From NCBI GenBank assembly GCA_016840305.1, contig JAEOSP010000019.1, positions 1-9,783 on the forward strand: a DNA stretch of 9,783 bases, read 5' to 3'. The stretch's first letter is position 1, and every line of letters begins with the position of its first letter. This DNA is from Candidatus Hodarchaeota archaeon (lineage in GTDB: Archaea > Asgardarchaeota > Heimdallarchaeia > Hodarchaeales > Hodarchaeaceae). A program made the position numbers and the translations under genes. Shown here piece after piece: positions 1-6,859 of this stretch. The notes under the pieces are model-generated. The model was given only the letters and a program-made list of their open reading frames with translations. It ran no database searches and was not told the DNA's origin.

Positions 1-1641
1 ATTGATGATAAAGACCGTATGGGAGGAAAACTCGTCTTGCAAACACATAAATTCTTTGGTTCGCAAAAAGATGTCTATGCAGGGCAAAGAGGATACGAAA
101 TTGGGCAAATATTAGGGGGTTCTGTTAAGAAATACAAAAATATTGATATTTGGTTGAATAGCACGGCATTAGCAGTGTTTTCTGATGGATATGTCGGTAT
201 CTGGAAGGATGGGGAAAGCTATGTTTTGGTTAGACCAAAATATCTATTTATTGCTACAGGAGCAAGGGAAAAAATGCTTGCTTTTCCAGGAGACACACTA
301 CCTGGAGTATATGGAGCAGGAGCTTTTCAAACTCTTGTCAATAGGGACTTAGTAAAGCCATCAAATAAAATTTTTATCATAGGTGGAGGAAACGTAGGCC
401 TTATTGCAGGTTATCATGCAATTCAGGCAGGAATAAAAGTTGTGGGATTAGTCGAGGCCCTTCCAAAATGTGGAGGATATAAAGTTCATGAGGACAAATT
501 ACGACGATTAGGTGTACCTATTTACACTCGTCATACAATAATAACCGCCAATGGGAAAGATAAAGTTGAATCAGTTACTATCGGTCAACTGAATGAGCAA
601 TGGAATGTAATACCTAGAACAGAACTAAATTTTGAATGCGATACTATCTTGATCGCAGTCGGTTTGTCACCTGTAAATGAATTTTATAATAAAGCTGTCC
701 AATATGGAATTAAAACATGGGTTGCTGGAGATGCACAGGAAATTGCCGAAGCCAGTGCAGCTATATTTACTGGCCGAGTAGAAGCAATTCGTATGTTGAA
801 CTCGATTGGAATAAAAACAACAGAAGATCTTCAGGAACTTGAAAAGAAAGCAGACCTGATGAATAGTCATCCTCCAGAGCCTATAGAGCGAAAAGTCCCT
901 TCTATTGAGGAAGGAATTTTCCCATTATTTCATTGTAATCAAGAAATACCTTGTAATCCTTGTACATCTGTATGTCCAAATAATTTAATTCATACGGAAG
1001 ATGATTTAATAACTAACTTGCCCTACTTCGAAGAAAACAATGAATGTATAGGTTGTGCTAAGTGTATTGCAATTTGTCCTGGTTTAGCTATAACATTGCT
1101 CGATTACAGAAAAGATCCATCCTATCCACTTGTCACTTTTCCATTTGAAATTGCTACGAAGAAATTCAATAAAGGAGAAATAGTAACTGTAATGAGTGAC
1201 GAGGGTTCACTTGGACAATATAAAGTAATTAGAGCACGAATTCTTAAAGAATTTCCTCAAACTCAACTGGTAACTGTTAAATTACCAAAAAGGATTGCTA
1301 AACTCGCAGTAAATCTTCGAATGGAAGCAGAGATCAAAATTGAATCCATTGAATTATATCACAAAGCTCCTTTCCCTGATGAAGCCATTATTTGTAGATG
1401 TGAACGTGTATCTGCTGGGGAGATACGAAAATGGATTCGTAAGGGAGTTACAGATGTAAATGAGCTTAAGACTTTAACAAGGGTTCAAATGGGAAGTTGT
1501 GGAGGTAAAACGTGTACTACTTTAATTGAACGAATCTTTCGAGAAGAAGGTGTCTCATTGAAAGATCATACACCAGGAACGCTTAGACCGTTATTTGTTG
1601 AAGTTCCAATGGGTGTGTTTGCAAAAGGAGATGAGAAATAA
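1..1641 (+). CDS. FAD/NAD(P)-binding, double-ferredoxin and BFD-type Fe-S subunit of an amino-acid/amine dehydrogenase (5' truncated)
   Basis: The reading frame is open from base 1, and the first visible residues (IDDKDRMGGKL) lie just after the expected N-terminal dinucleotide-binding strand. The true start is therefore outside the window and the ATG at 19 is internal. Counting from base 1, an ATG loop lies at about 85-87, a second GxGxxG (GGGNVG) at 128-133 and an AGD FAD motif near 242-244. A two-cluster ferredoxin insert follows (Cys 312, 318, 321, 325 and 349, 352, 355, 359), then a BFD-like [2Fe-2S] motif CxC-x32-C-x4-C (Cys 465, 467, 500, 505). The architecture matches the alpha/electron-transfer subunits of HcnB, sarcosine oxidase alpha and archaeal dye-linked L-proline dehydrogenase. 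Its inferred cytoplasmic role is to carry electrons from the DAO subunit encoded next to it to NAD(P) or another carrier. Its TAA overlaps the next ATG by one base (TAATG). The substrate cannot be read from sequence. Confidence 0.88.
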   Translation: MDDKDRMGGKLVLQTHKFFGSQKDVYAGQRGYEIGQILGGSVKKYKNIDIWLNSTALAVFSDGYVGIWKDGESYVLVRPKYLFIATGAREKMLAFPGDTLPGVYGAGAFQTLVNRDLVKPSNKIFIIGGGNVGLIAGYHAIQAGIKVVGLVEALPKCGGYKVHEDKLRRLGVPIYTRHTIITANGKDKVESVTIGQLNEQWNVIPRTELNFECDTILIAVGLSPVNEFYNKAVQYGIKTWVAGDAQEIAEASAAIFTGRVEAIRMLNSIGIKTTEDLQELEKKADLMNSHPPEPIERKVPSIEEGIFPLFHCNQEIPCNPCTSVCPNNLIHTEDDLITNLPYFEENNECIGCAKCIAICPGLAITLLDYRKDPSYPLVTFPFEIATKKFNKGEIVTVMSDEGSLGQYKVIRARILKEFPQTQLVTVKLPKRIAKLAVNLRMEAEIKIESIELYHKAPFPDEAIICRCERVSAGEIRKWIRKGVTDVNELKTLTRVQMGSCGGKTCTTLIERIFREEGVSLKDHTPGTLRPLFVEVPMGVFAKGDEK

Positions 1642-2807
1642 TGGCGAAATACGACGTCATTATAATTGGAGCAGGGAGTGTAGGGGTTCCCACAGCTCTT
1701 GCTTTAAGTAAATTGGGTTTAAAGACTCTTGTTATAGATAGCAGAGCGTCTTCGGGACAAGCTGATAATAAGCATGCTATTGGAGGAATCCGTGCAACTC
1801 ATTCCCAAAAAGGAAAGATATGGGTTTGCCAAAGAAGTATCGAGATTTTCAGTACTTGGAAAAAGAAGTACGGGGATGATCTCGAATGGTTACAAGGAGG
1901 ATATGCCTTCGTTGCTTACACCCCAGAACATGAGCAATTACTCCGTGAAACTGTTACCCTTCAGAAGACTTTTGGTCTGAATATCGATTACTTAAATCCA
2001 GAAAAGATAGCAGAAATTGTTCCAGGTATTAATCAGAAAAATTTACGAGGAGGTACATTCTCACCTGAAGATGGTAACGCCTCTCCTCTCTTGGCAATTA
2101 ATGCGTTTTACAGAAGAGCATTAGAACAAGGTGCTACTTTTAATTTCAAAGAAACTGTGAGTAAAATAAAAGTTTCTGATGGAAAAGTTCAGGGAGTGCA
2201 AACCAACAAAGGAAGTTACTCTTCTGAATATGTAATTAATGCAAGTGGAGGTAATGCTTCAATAGTGGCTAGTTCAATTGGATTAGTGGTTCCTGTGATT
2301 CCAGACTCTCATGAGGCAGGTATTACTGAACCTGTAAAACGTTTCTTTTCACCAATGGTCGTTGATATTCGGCCTGCAAATGATCCACGTTGGGGAAATT
2401 CAAAGAATTACTACTTCTATCAAAATACACAAGGGCAAGTAATCTTTTGTTTAACTCCAAATCCTTCAATAGTCGGAATTGATAGACAAGAGACAAGTTC
2501 CTTTCTTCCTCAAGTAGCTAAACGTATGATTGATTTATTACCAAGATTGACAAACCTTAAAGTCCGCCGTACATGGAGAGGTTTGTATCCAATGACTCCT
2601 GATGGGTCTCCAATCGTTGGGCCAGTCCGAAATATTGAAGGTTATATAAATGCAGTTGGTATGTGCGGCCAAGGATTTATGATCGGCACAGGTTTGGGAG
2701 AAGTATTGGCCAGATTTACAGCTGATGATCCTACAGTAAAGGACAAAGAAATTCTTGATGAGTTTTCTCTTTATCGTGATTTCGCGAGTGTAGAGAAGTT
2801 AAAGTGA
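1641..2807 (+). CDS. DAO-family FAD-dependent amino-acid/amine dehydrogenase, catalytic (beta-type) subunit
   Basis: The 388-residue protein starts with a Rossmann strand and GAGSVG (residues 10-15), with an acidic residue for the FAD ribose at Asp33. It ends with the usual DAO C-terminal signature: RTWRG near 310-314, PDGSPIVGP at 320-328 and the Gly-rich GMCGQGFMIGTGLGE at 340-354. Length and layout fit sarcosine oxidase beta, HcnC and the beta subunit of Thermococcales proline dehydrogenase. Such enzymes oxidise the C-N bond of a secondary or primary amine to an imine. The start is set by AAGGAG at 1625-1630 and by the one-base overlap with the preceding stop, which implies translational coupling and a stoichiometric complex with the Fe-S subunit. 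No membrane helix or signal peptide is seen. Proline, sarcosine, hydroxyproline and opines all remain possible substrates. Confidence 0.88.
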   Translation: MAKYDVIIIGAGSVGVPTALALSKLGLKTLVIDSRASSGQADNKHAIGGIRATHSQKGKIWVCQRSIEIFSTWKKKYGDDLEWLQGGYAFVAYTPEHEQLLRETVTLQKTFGLNIDYLNPEKIAEIVPGINQKNLRGGTFSPEDGNASPLLAINAFYRRALEQGATFNFKETVSKIKVSDGKVQGVQTNKGSYSSEYVINASGGNASIVASSIGLVVPVIPDSHEAGITEPVKRFFSPMVVDIRPANDPRWGNSKNYYFYQNTQGQVIFCLTPNPSIVGIDRQETSSFLPQVAKRMIDLLPRLTNLKVRRTWRGLYPMTPDGSPIVGPVRNIEGYINAVGMCGQGFMIGTGLGEVLARFTADDPTVKDKEILDEFSLYRDFASVEKLK

Positions 2808-2859
2808 TTACTACTAAACCTTTTGATTAACTATCATATTTACGTTGTTTAAATAACTT

Positions 2860-2870
2860 AATTTTTTAGA
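2860..2870 (+). terminator. Oligo-T terminator of the dehydrogenase operon
   Basis: A run of six T (2862-2867) lies about 55 bases after the stop at 2807, in the short convergent gap before the minus-strand gene ending at 2875. There is no stable stem ahead of it. Archaeal RNA polymerase can terminate at such T runs, so this is a plausible but weak call in AT-rich DNA. Confidence 0.35.
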
Positions 2871-2874
2871 TCTC

Positions 2875-3561
2875 TCAACGATTCCATTTCTTCTTACGAT
2901 TTAGAATCAAGAAAGTCAATGAAGGAATGAATACCCATATTATGTTCAAAGAGGTGCTTTTTGCTGCGGTTGTTGTTGATAGCGTAATAGTAATACCTCC
3001 TTCAACAGATATATGAATGGTGTCAACTTGCTTTACCCAAATAGAAGAAATTGTTAAAATGCTCTGGTTATTTTCACCTATGAAAACAAGTCTCAAAGGA
3101 CCATCTTCTTCATCAATAGTAGAATTGCTCTCTTCAAAAGCAAGAACTGGAATCCCGGTTGTATCTAGAGTATTATTTTCCTCATCAAACGTACGAATAG
3201 CACCATTAATATCTTGAGAGGTAAAATTTTTGTTGTAATCATCAGAAGCAATAATTGATATATTATAATCTAAACCATTCACGATAGATTCAAGCATTAA
3301 GGGAATATTGACACCTTTCCAAAAAGTTGGTGAGATAATGGTGTATGGATCTTTGGTTTTTTGCATTCCACCCCATCCAGAAATAGCGGGTAAGGATTGT
3401 TTAATATCTGATTCAGAGTAAGAAATTGATACAGCACCTTCAATATCAAGTTTCATTTCCGTTGGTGAAGCTTGAAATATGTTTGAAGACGAAGAGAAAG
3501 AAATAAGCAAAATTAGAAGAACTAGGAGCAAATATCTCCTTTTAAATGGAATAATACGCAT
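2875..3561 (-). CDS. Surface-anchored protein with a sulfite-oxidase-like (molybdopterin-binding) fold domain
   Basis: From the ATG at 3561 the protein has 228 residues: a basic start (KRR), a hydrophobic signal helix at about 10-25, an extracytoplasmic domain, a Thr-rich linker near 195-203, and a C-terminal helix (about 204-220) followed by RKKK. The middle carries the pattern I associate with Oxidored_molyb/SUOX-fold domains: WKGVNIP (81-87), DYNISIIASDDY (98-109), PVLAFE (138-143), DGPLRLVFIG (153-162) and WVKQVDTI (175-182). Five N-x-S/T sequons (Asn 100, 112, 129, 146, 165) fit an outside location. The 228-residue form has no cysteine, so the usual molybdenum ligand is missing and a redox role is doubtful; ligand or cofactor binding is an alternative. 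An ATG at 3582 would add 7 residues and overlap the OLD-like gene by 8 nt. The open frame reaches 3666, but that earlier start cuts deep into the upstream gene. Confidence 0.7.
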   Translation of the reverse strand: MRIIPFKRRYLLLVLLILLISFSSSSNIFQASPTEMKLDIEGAVSISYSESDIKQSLPAISGWGGMQKTKDPYTIISPTFWKGVNIPLMLESIVNGLDYNISIIASDDYNKNFTSQDINGAIRTFDEENNTLDTTGIPVLAFEESNSTIDEEDGPLRLVFIGENNQSILTISSIWVKQVDTIHISVEGGITITLSTTTAAKSTSLNIIWVFIPSLTFLILNRKKKWNR

Positions 3562-3574
3562 ACAAGAAGAAAAA

Positions 3575-5287
3575 TTAATCATATCGAAGAATGTTTCGGG
3601 TGAAAAATTGTACGAGATATTCTGGTATCTCTTCCACCTCAAATTTCCTAGAAAGTTTTTCAGCAATTGAAGAAGAATACTTACCTGAAATTTTGTACTT
3701 GATAACTAGGTCTTTGGTAATTACTTTATCCGATAAGCCGCGATTACGACGTTTAGTAATAGTTTCACTTAGTTCCTCTAAAGAAGGAGATCCATCAGAT
3801 TTTTCCGATAATAATCTAATAAAAACAATTGGATTATTTAAAAAGAGCGATTCAATACATTCCTCTCTCAAAGAGAAAAATGTACCTCGTTCACTGAATA
3901 CATTATCCCAGTTTTCTTTTACTTTTTCATAGCTATTAGAGTTAACAATATCTCCATCGGTTATAGCAACTGCATGACTCCGTACAAATTTTGTTTTAAG
4001 TAATTCTAGAGATAGGATATATTTTATATTTGTCCATCCACCAACTGCTGTGTATGAGATCCGAATTCTGGGAAGTTGAGTTTGAGCACGTGAGATTTTA
4101 TCCTCGAATACTCTGAAAACTCTTGCATCAGTTCTTCCTTCCACGAATACGACAATATCTGAACCAAACGAATCTGAAGGACGAATTCCTAGTAAATTAA
4201 CCACCTTCCTCATGGATTTATTTCCCTTAATTCGTTCAACGTTGGTCCATCCGTTTTTTAATTCCACTAAATGAGCATAACCAATCAATAGCCTCGGAGA
4301 ATGCGTAGAAAATATGAATTGTCGAGTTTTAGCAAAAGTTTCTAGTTTCCTCGCGAGGTTTCTTTCTCCTCGTGGATGTAAAAATAATCCAGGGTTATCT
4401 ATTAAAATTATTTGGCGAATCATAGGATTAGAAGTAAGTAAACATGCAAGAGCTATAATTCTTATTGTACCGCTAGATATACGCCACATAGGCCCGCTGA
4501 AAGCTTGCTCAATTGTAACCTCAATTTGTGTCTTTCCATCAGGATCTTTTCCTCCAATTCGGAAAACAAATTCTTGACCAATAACGTCTTTGAGGAATTT
4601 TTCGATGGCAGTAATCCTTTGATATTCCTTTCCTTTCAAGATCCCCACAATTTCCGAACGAAGGGCTTCAAATTCGGAAGAAACATCATGAAAACGCCTT
4701 ATAAATGCAGAACCTACAGCTTGTCTTACAATGGTAATAGGAACATTAATGGATTCATACCTGATGTATTCTTCTGACGACAAACCAAAATCTAACGATT
4801 CATTAGTAAACTCAAGTAATTCAGGATTTAAAGATAATTTGAATTTTAGGGTCGAAATTTTTTCAAGGTTCACTATCGAACTAAGTTCATCTATGAACTT
4901 ATCATAGTAATCAAAGGGATTCTCCAATTTAAACGCTATTGCTGTTTCTGTAAATTGCTGTTTTAAATACTCGTTATTTCGCCAAAGAAGTAAACCCTTT
5001 GTCTTATGGGTAAGAAAATCAAATGATCCATCTATATGATTAGAATTAAGGTATGAAAGGATACTACGATCGAAATCTTCTTTAATTGGAGTCAGAACAT
5101 TTGATTGAAATTGTTTATGCAACGTATTAGAACGAACATGGTTATCCCAAAATACGGAAATCCCATCCAAAATATTAGTTTTCCCTGAATTATGCCCCCC
5201 AATAAAACAGTTCAAATTTTTTAAAACAGGGAGTGTTAATGAAGTTATACTTCTGAAGTTTTTCAATTGAACCTGTTTCAGGAACAT
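3575..5287 (-). CDS. OLD-family ATPase with C-terminal TOPRIM domain (putative nuclease)
   Basis: The 570-residue protein is complete. The N-terminal half is an ABC/SMC-type ATPase: MFLKQVQLKNFRSI start, Walker A GGHNSGKT (30-37), a helical insertion (about 50-240), signature-like SSGT (271-274), Walker B IILIDNPG (293-300), LFLHP (301-305) and H-loop STHS (327-330). A TOPRIM domain follows: VEGRTD with Glu383 and Asp387, a GG at 416-417, TDGD with Asp444 and Asp446, and acidic EE/E near 475-479. This is the layout of overcoming-lysogenization-defect (OLD) nucleases. These act on DNA, often in phage defence, either alone or with a helicase as in Gabija; no helicase is visible here. Position 298, normally the catalytic Glu after the Walker B Asp, is Asn (AAC). 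The start is ATG with no strong Shine-Dalgarno. Defence is the likeliest role, with DNA repair as an alternative. Confidence 0.85.
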   Translation of the reverse strand: MFLKQVQLKNFRSITSLTLPVLKNLNCFIGGHNSGKTNILDGISVFWDNHVRSNTLHKQFQSNVLTPIKEDFDRSILSYLNSNHIDGSFDFLTHKTKGLLLWRNNEYLKQQFTETAIAFKLENPFDYYDKFIDELSSIVNLEKISTLKFKLSLNPELLEFTNESLDFGLSSEEYIRYESINVPITIVRQAVGSAFIRRFHDVSSEFEALRSEIVGILKGKEYQRITAIEKFLKDVIGQEFVFRIGGKDPDGKTQIEVTIEQAFSGPMWRISSGTIRIIALACLLTSNPMIRQIILIDNPGLFLHPRGERNLARKLETFAKTRQFIFSTHSPRLLIGYAHLVELKNGWTNVERIKGNKSMRKVVNLLGIRPSDSFGSDIVVFVEGRTDARVFRVFEDKISRAQTQLPRIRISYTAVGGWTNIKYILSLELLKTKFVRSHAVAITDGDIVNSNSYEKVKENWDNVFSERGTFFSLREECIESLFLNNPIVFIRLLSEKSDGSPSLEELSETITKRRNRGLSDKVITKDLVIKYKISGKYSSSIAEKLSRKFEVEEIPEYLVQFFTRNILRYD

Positions 5288-5604
5288 AATCTCACGGGAG
5301 TTTAGGTCTGTTATCTAGAATTTTGTTTTTGTACCTTGGTGATTTTGTATTCTTAAATCTTAATAGTTCGATATAACATCCCTTCATTTACCTTTAAAAG
5401 TTACTTCTTTATGGAGGAGATGAAAGCATCTAAAGCTTTACCCCATAATGACAACTGAATGATTGAACTCAAGATTGATGATCCTTCTCATCTGATAAAA
5501 TGCCCCAATTAGTCATATTCAACCAGAAGGTTTCTTTTAAAGTGATTCGTATTTCGGTTTATTTACTTCTATTCTTAGCGAATCAATTCTACGAGCTGAT
5601 CTTA
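5288..5604. other. Intergenic stretch upstream of the OLD-like gene, no gene seen
   Basis: About 317 bases separate the membrane methyltransferase stop from the OLD-like start. The frames examined give only peptides under 20 codons (for example 5411-5458 and 5459-5512 on +), with nothing recognisable. On the minus strand a TTTTAAAG-type A/T box near 5391-5399 could serve as a TATA element for the OLD-like gene with a leader of roughly 80 nt, but it is not distinctive. No tRNA, repeat or convincing hairpin was found. This gap suggests the OLD-like gene has its own promoter and is not in an operon with the methyltransferase. Confidence 0.5.
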
Positions 5605-6684
5605 TTAAGGATACCAATCTATTAAGCCAGAAATGAACATGAAAATATTTGAAAGAAACCCCACAACAATCATAAAGAGTAAGCTAGAGACAATTATCAG
5701 TGTTCCAAAAAAAGCTAAAACTATCAGGGTTTCTTTGTTGTTAATTGGCCAGTCTTTTTTAATCAGTCTTTTGACAAACCATTGGATCCCATTCTTGATT
5801 CGAGATGGAATTGGTATCAGAAATGGAGTATTTTGTCGCCAAATCTCATGTTCTTCTTTCAATACTGTTTTGAGTTGATTTTCTTCTTGAATAGCTGCTC
5901 CTATGATGAACAATGCAGAAATTAACCAAAAGATTGTGGGTGAAATACCATACATACTTGATATCCCAATACTAATAGGTAAGAGGGAGACATTTAGAGC
6001 ATAACTCCACAAAATCAGTCCCAAATACTGAGGATGTCTTGAATATTTGTAAACCCAAAAATCTAAGAGGTTTTTTTTTGTAAATTTCCCATAAAACCAA
6101 GTTACAATACTTAATAGAAAAATACCAGCTCCAAATGCACCCAAACTACTAATTACGATTGCGAAGAAAATTCTAACTAAGAAATAAATCGGCATAATTA
6201 GTAGATTCAAAGGAGGAGGAGTTACACTATAGAGTAAATGCTCGAGATCTTCTACTAAAAAGGTAAGAGGGACAATAAAATCTCCTAAATCTAAAATATA
6301 TGGATTTATCTGTAAAATCGGATACCATAAAAATCTTGTTAAACCTAATCCTGCAAACTTGAACATTATAAAACAAAAATTAGCAAAAACAGGCAAATAT
6401 AGGGCAAATGAACTTAGGGAGGATAATTTGAATCGTTTTATAACTAATCCAATAATTATGAGTAAAATCAATATTAGGAACAAGAGAGTGCCAATCGGGA
6501 ATAATTCTTCTTCAATTGAATTGTAAATAGAAGATGAATCTCCACCACTGAAATATGGATCAGGTATATATTGTAGTAGAATTTCATGCAGTGCTAGAGG
6601 TATTATACTAAATATATAGTAAAATACAGTGCTAAAAAGAATTGATAACACAATGGCTACTATTAAATCTCTATTGATCTTCAA
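5605..6684 (-). CDS. Multi-pass membrane methyltransferase of the ICMT/PEMT (isoprenylcysteine / phospholipid methyltransferase) superfamily
   Basis: This is a 359-residue, very hydrophobic protein. The recognisable part is in the C-terminal half: WVYKYSRHPQYLG (about 210-222) and, after two further helices, QEENQLKTVLKEEHEIW (266-282) and PFLIPIPSR. The RHPxYxG and EE...L...E...W pattern is the S-adenosylmethionine and substrate site of ICMT, PEMT and related enzymes that methylate prenylcysteines, phospholipids or other lipophilic acceptors. Helices are evident at about 8-30, 63-82, 88-115, 165-198, 218-238, 248-265 and 318-350. The N-terminal 200 residues and the hydrophobic segment after the catalytic motif go beyond the compact family core of roughly 170-200 residues. 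The start is TTG at 6684, chosen because GAGGAG lies 5 nt upstream. The substrate is unknown. Confidence 0.72.
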   Translation of the reverse strand: MKINRDLIVAIVLSILFSTVFYYIFSIIPLALHEILLQYIPDPYFSGGDSSSIYNSIEEELFPIGTLLFLILILLIIIGLVIKRFKLSSLSSFALYLPVFANFCFIMFKFAGLGLTRFLWYPILQINPYILDLGDFIVPLTFLVEDLEHLLYSVTPPPLNLLIMPIYFLVRIFFAIVISSLGAFGAGIFLLSIVTWFYGKFTKKNLLDFWVYKYSRHPQYLGLILWSYALNVSLLPISIGISSMYGISPTIFWLISALFIIGAAIQEENQLKTVLKEEHEIWRQNTPFLIPIPSRIKNGIQWFVKRLIKKDWPINNKETLIVLAFFGTLIIVSSLLFMIVVGFLSNIFMFISGLIDWYP

Positions 6685-6689
6685 ATTTA

Positions 6690-6695
6690 CTCCTC
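6690..6695 (-). promoter_or_regulatory. Shine-Dalgarno site deciding a TTG start (membrane methyltransferase)
   Basis: On the minus strand GAGGAG is followed by five bases (TAAAT) and TTG at 6684-6682. This strong site, ahead of a continuous coding frame, supports the TTG as the true initiation codon of the ICMT/PEMT-like gene. Confidence 0.75.
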
Positions 6696-6757
6696 ACAAT
6701 AAATAATATGCTAGTTGAGTAGCAATTAAAGTCGTTAATACAAAATTGTATTTTCTA

Positions 6758-6770
6758 AAGTAAATAAAGA
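6758..6770 (-). promoter_or_regulatory. Possible TATA box for the membrane methyltransferase gene
   Basis: The minus-strand sequence TCTTTATTTACTT resembles an archaeal TATA element. It would place transcription start near 6735-6740, leaving a leader of about 50 nt that includes the GAGGAG site. It rests on A/T content and spacing only. Confidence 0.25.
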
Positions 6771-6784
6771 TTCTGAAGGGGTGG

Positions 6785-6798
6785 CCAAGATTTATTTT
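6785..6798 (+). promoter_or_regulatory. Possible BRE/TATA element for the alpha/beta hydrolase gene
   Basis: CCAAGA followed by TTTATTTT on the plus strand looks like a BRE plus TATA box. Transcription would begin near 6820, giving a leader of about 40 nt that contains the GGAG site at 6849. A second A/T box (about 6825-6837) sits too close to the start codon unless the mRNA were leaderless. Confidence 0.3.
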
Positions 6799-6848
6799 TT
6801 TGAATATTTTTTGCATTATTTACCTTTATTTAATAACTTAATATCTTT

Positions 6849-6852
6849 GGAG
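6849..6852 (+). promoter_or_regulatory. Shine-Dalgarno site deciding a TTG start (alpha/beta hydrolase)
   Basis: GGAG is followed by seven bases and TTG at 6860. The nearby ATG at 6855 is in another frame and leads to no recognisable protein, so the TTG is the better start. Confidence 0.6.
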
Positions 6853-6859
6853 ATATGAT

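Noticed and set aside
19..1641. Treating ATG at base 19 as the start of the first gene
   Set aside because: The frame is open to base 1 and the protein would lack its N-terminal FAD-binding strand; MGGKL is internal in this family.
3562..3666. N-terminal extension of the SUOX-fold protein to base 3666
   Set aside because: It would overlap the OLD-like gene by about 90 nt and place 35 polar residues ahead of a good signal peptide; ATG 3561 or 3582 fits better.
3575..5287. Gabija system (GajA with GajB)
   Set aside because: The OLD-like protein resembles GajA in layout, but no UvrD-like helicase gene lies next to it in the window.
5361..5385. GTTCGAT-like T-arm suggesting a tRNA
   Set aside because: No acceptor, D-arm or anticodon stem could be built around it.
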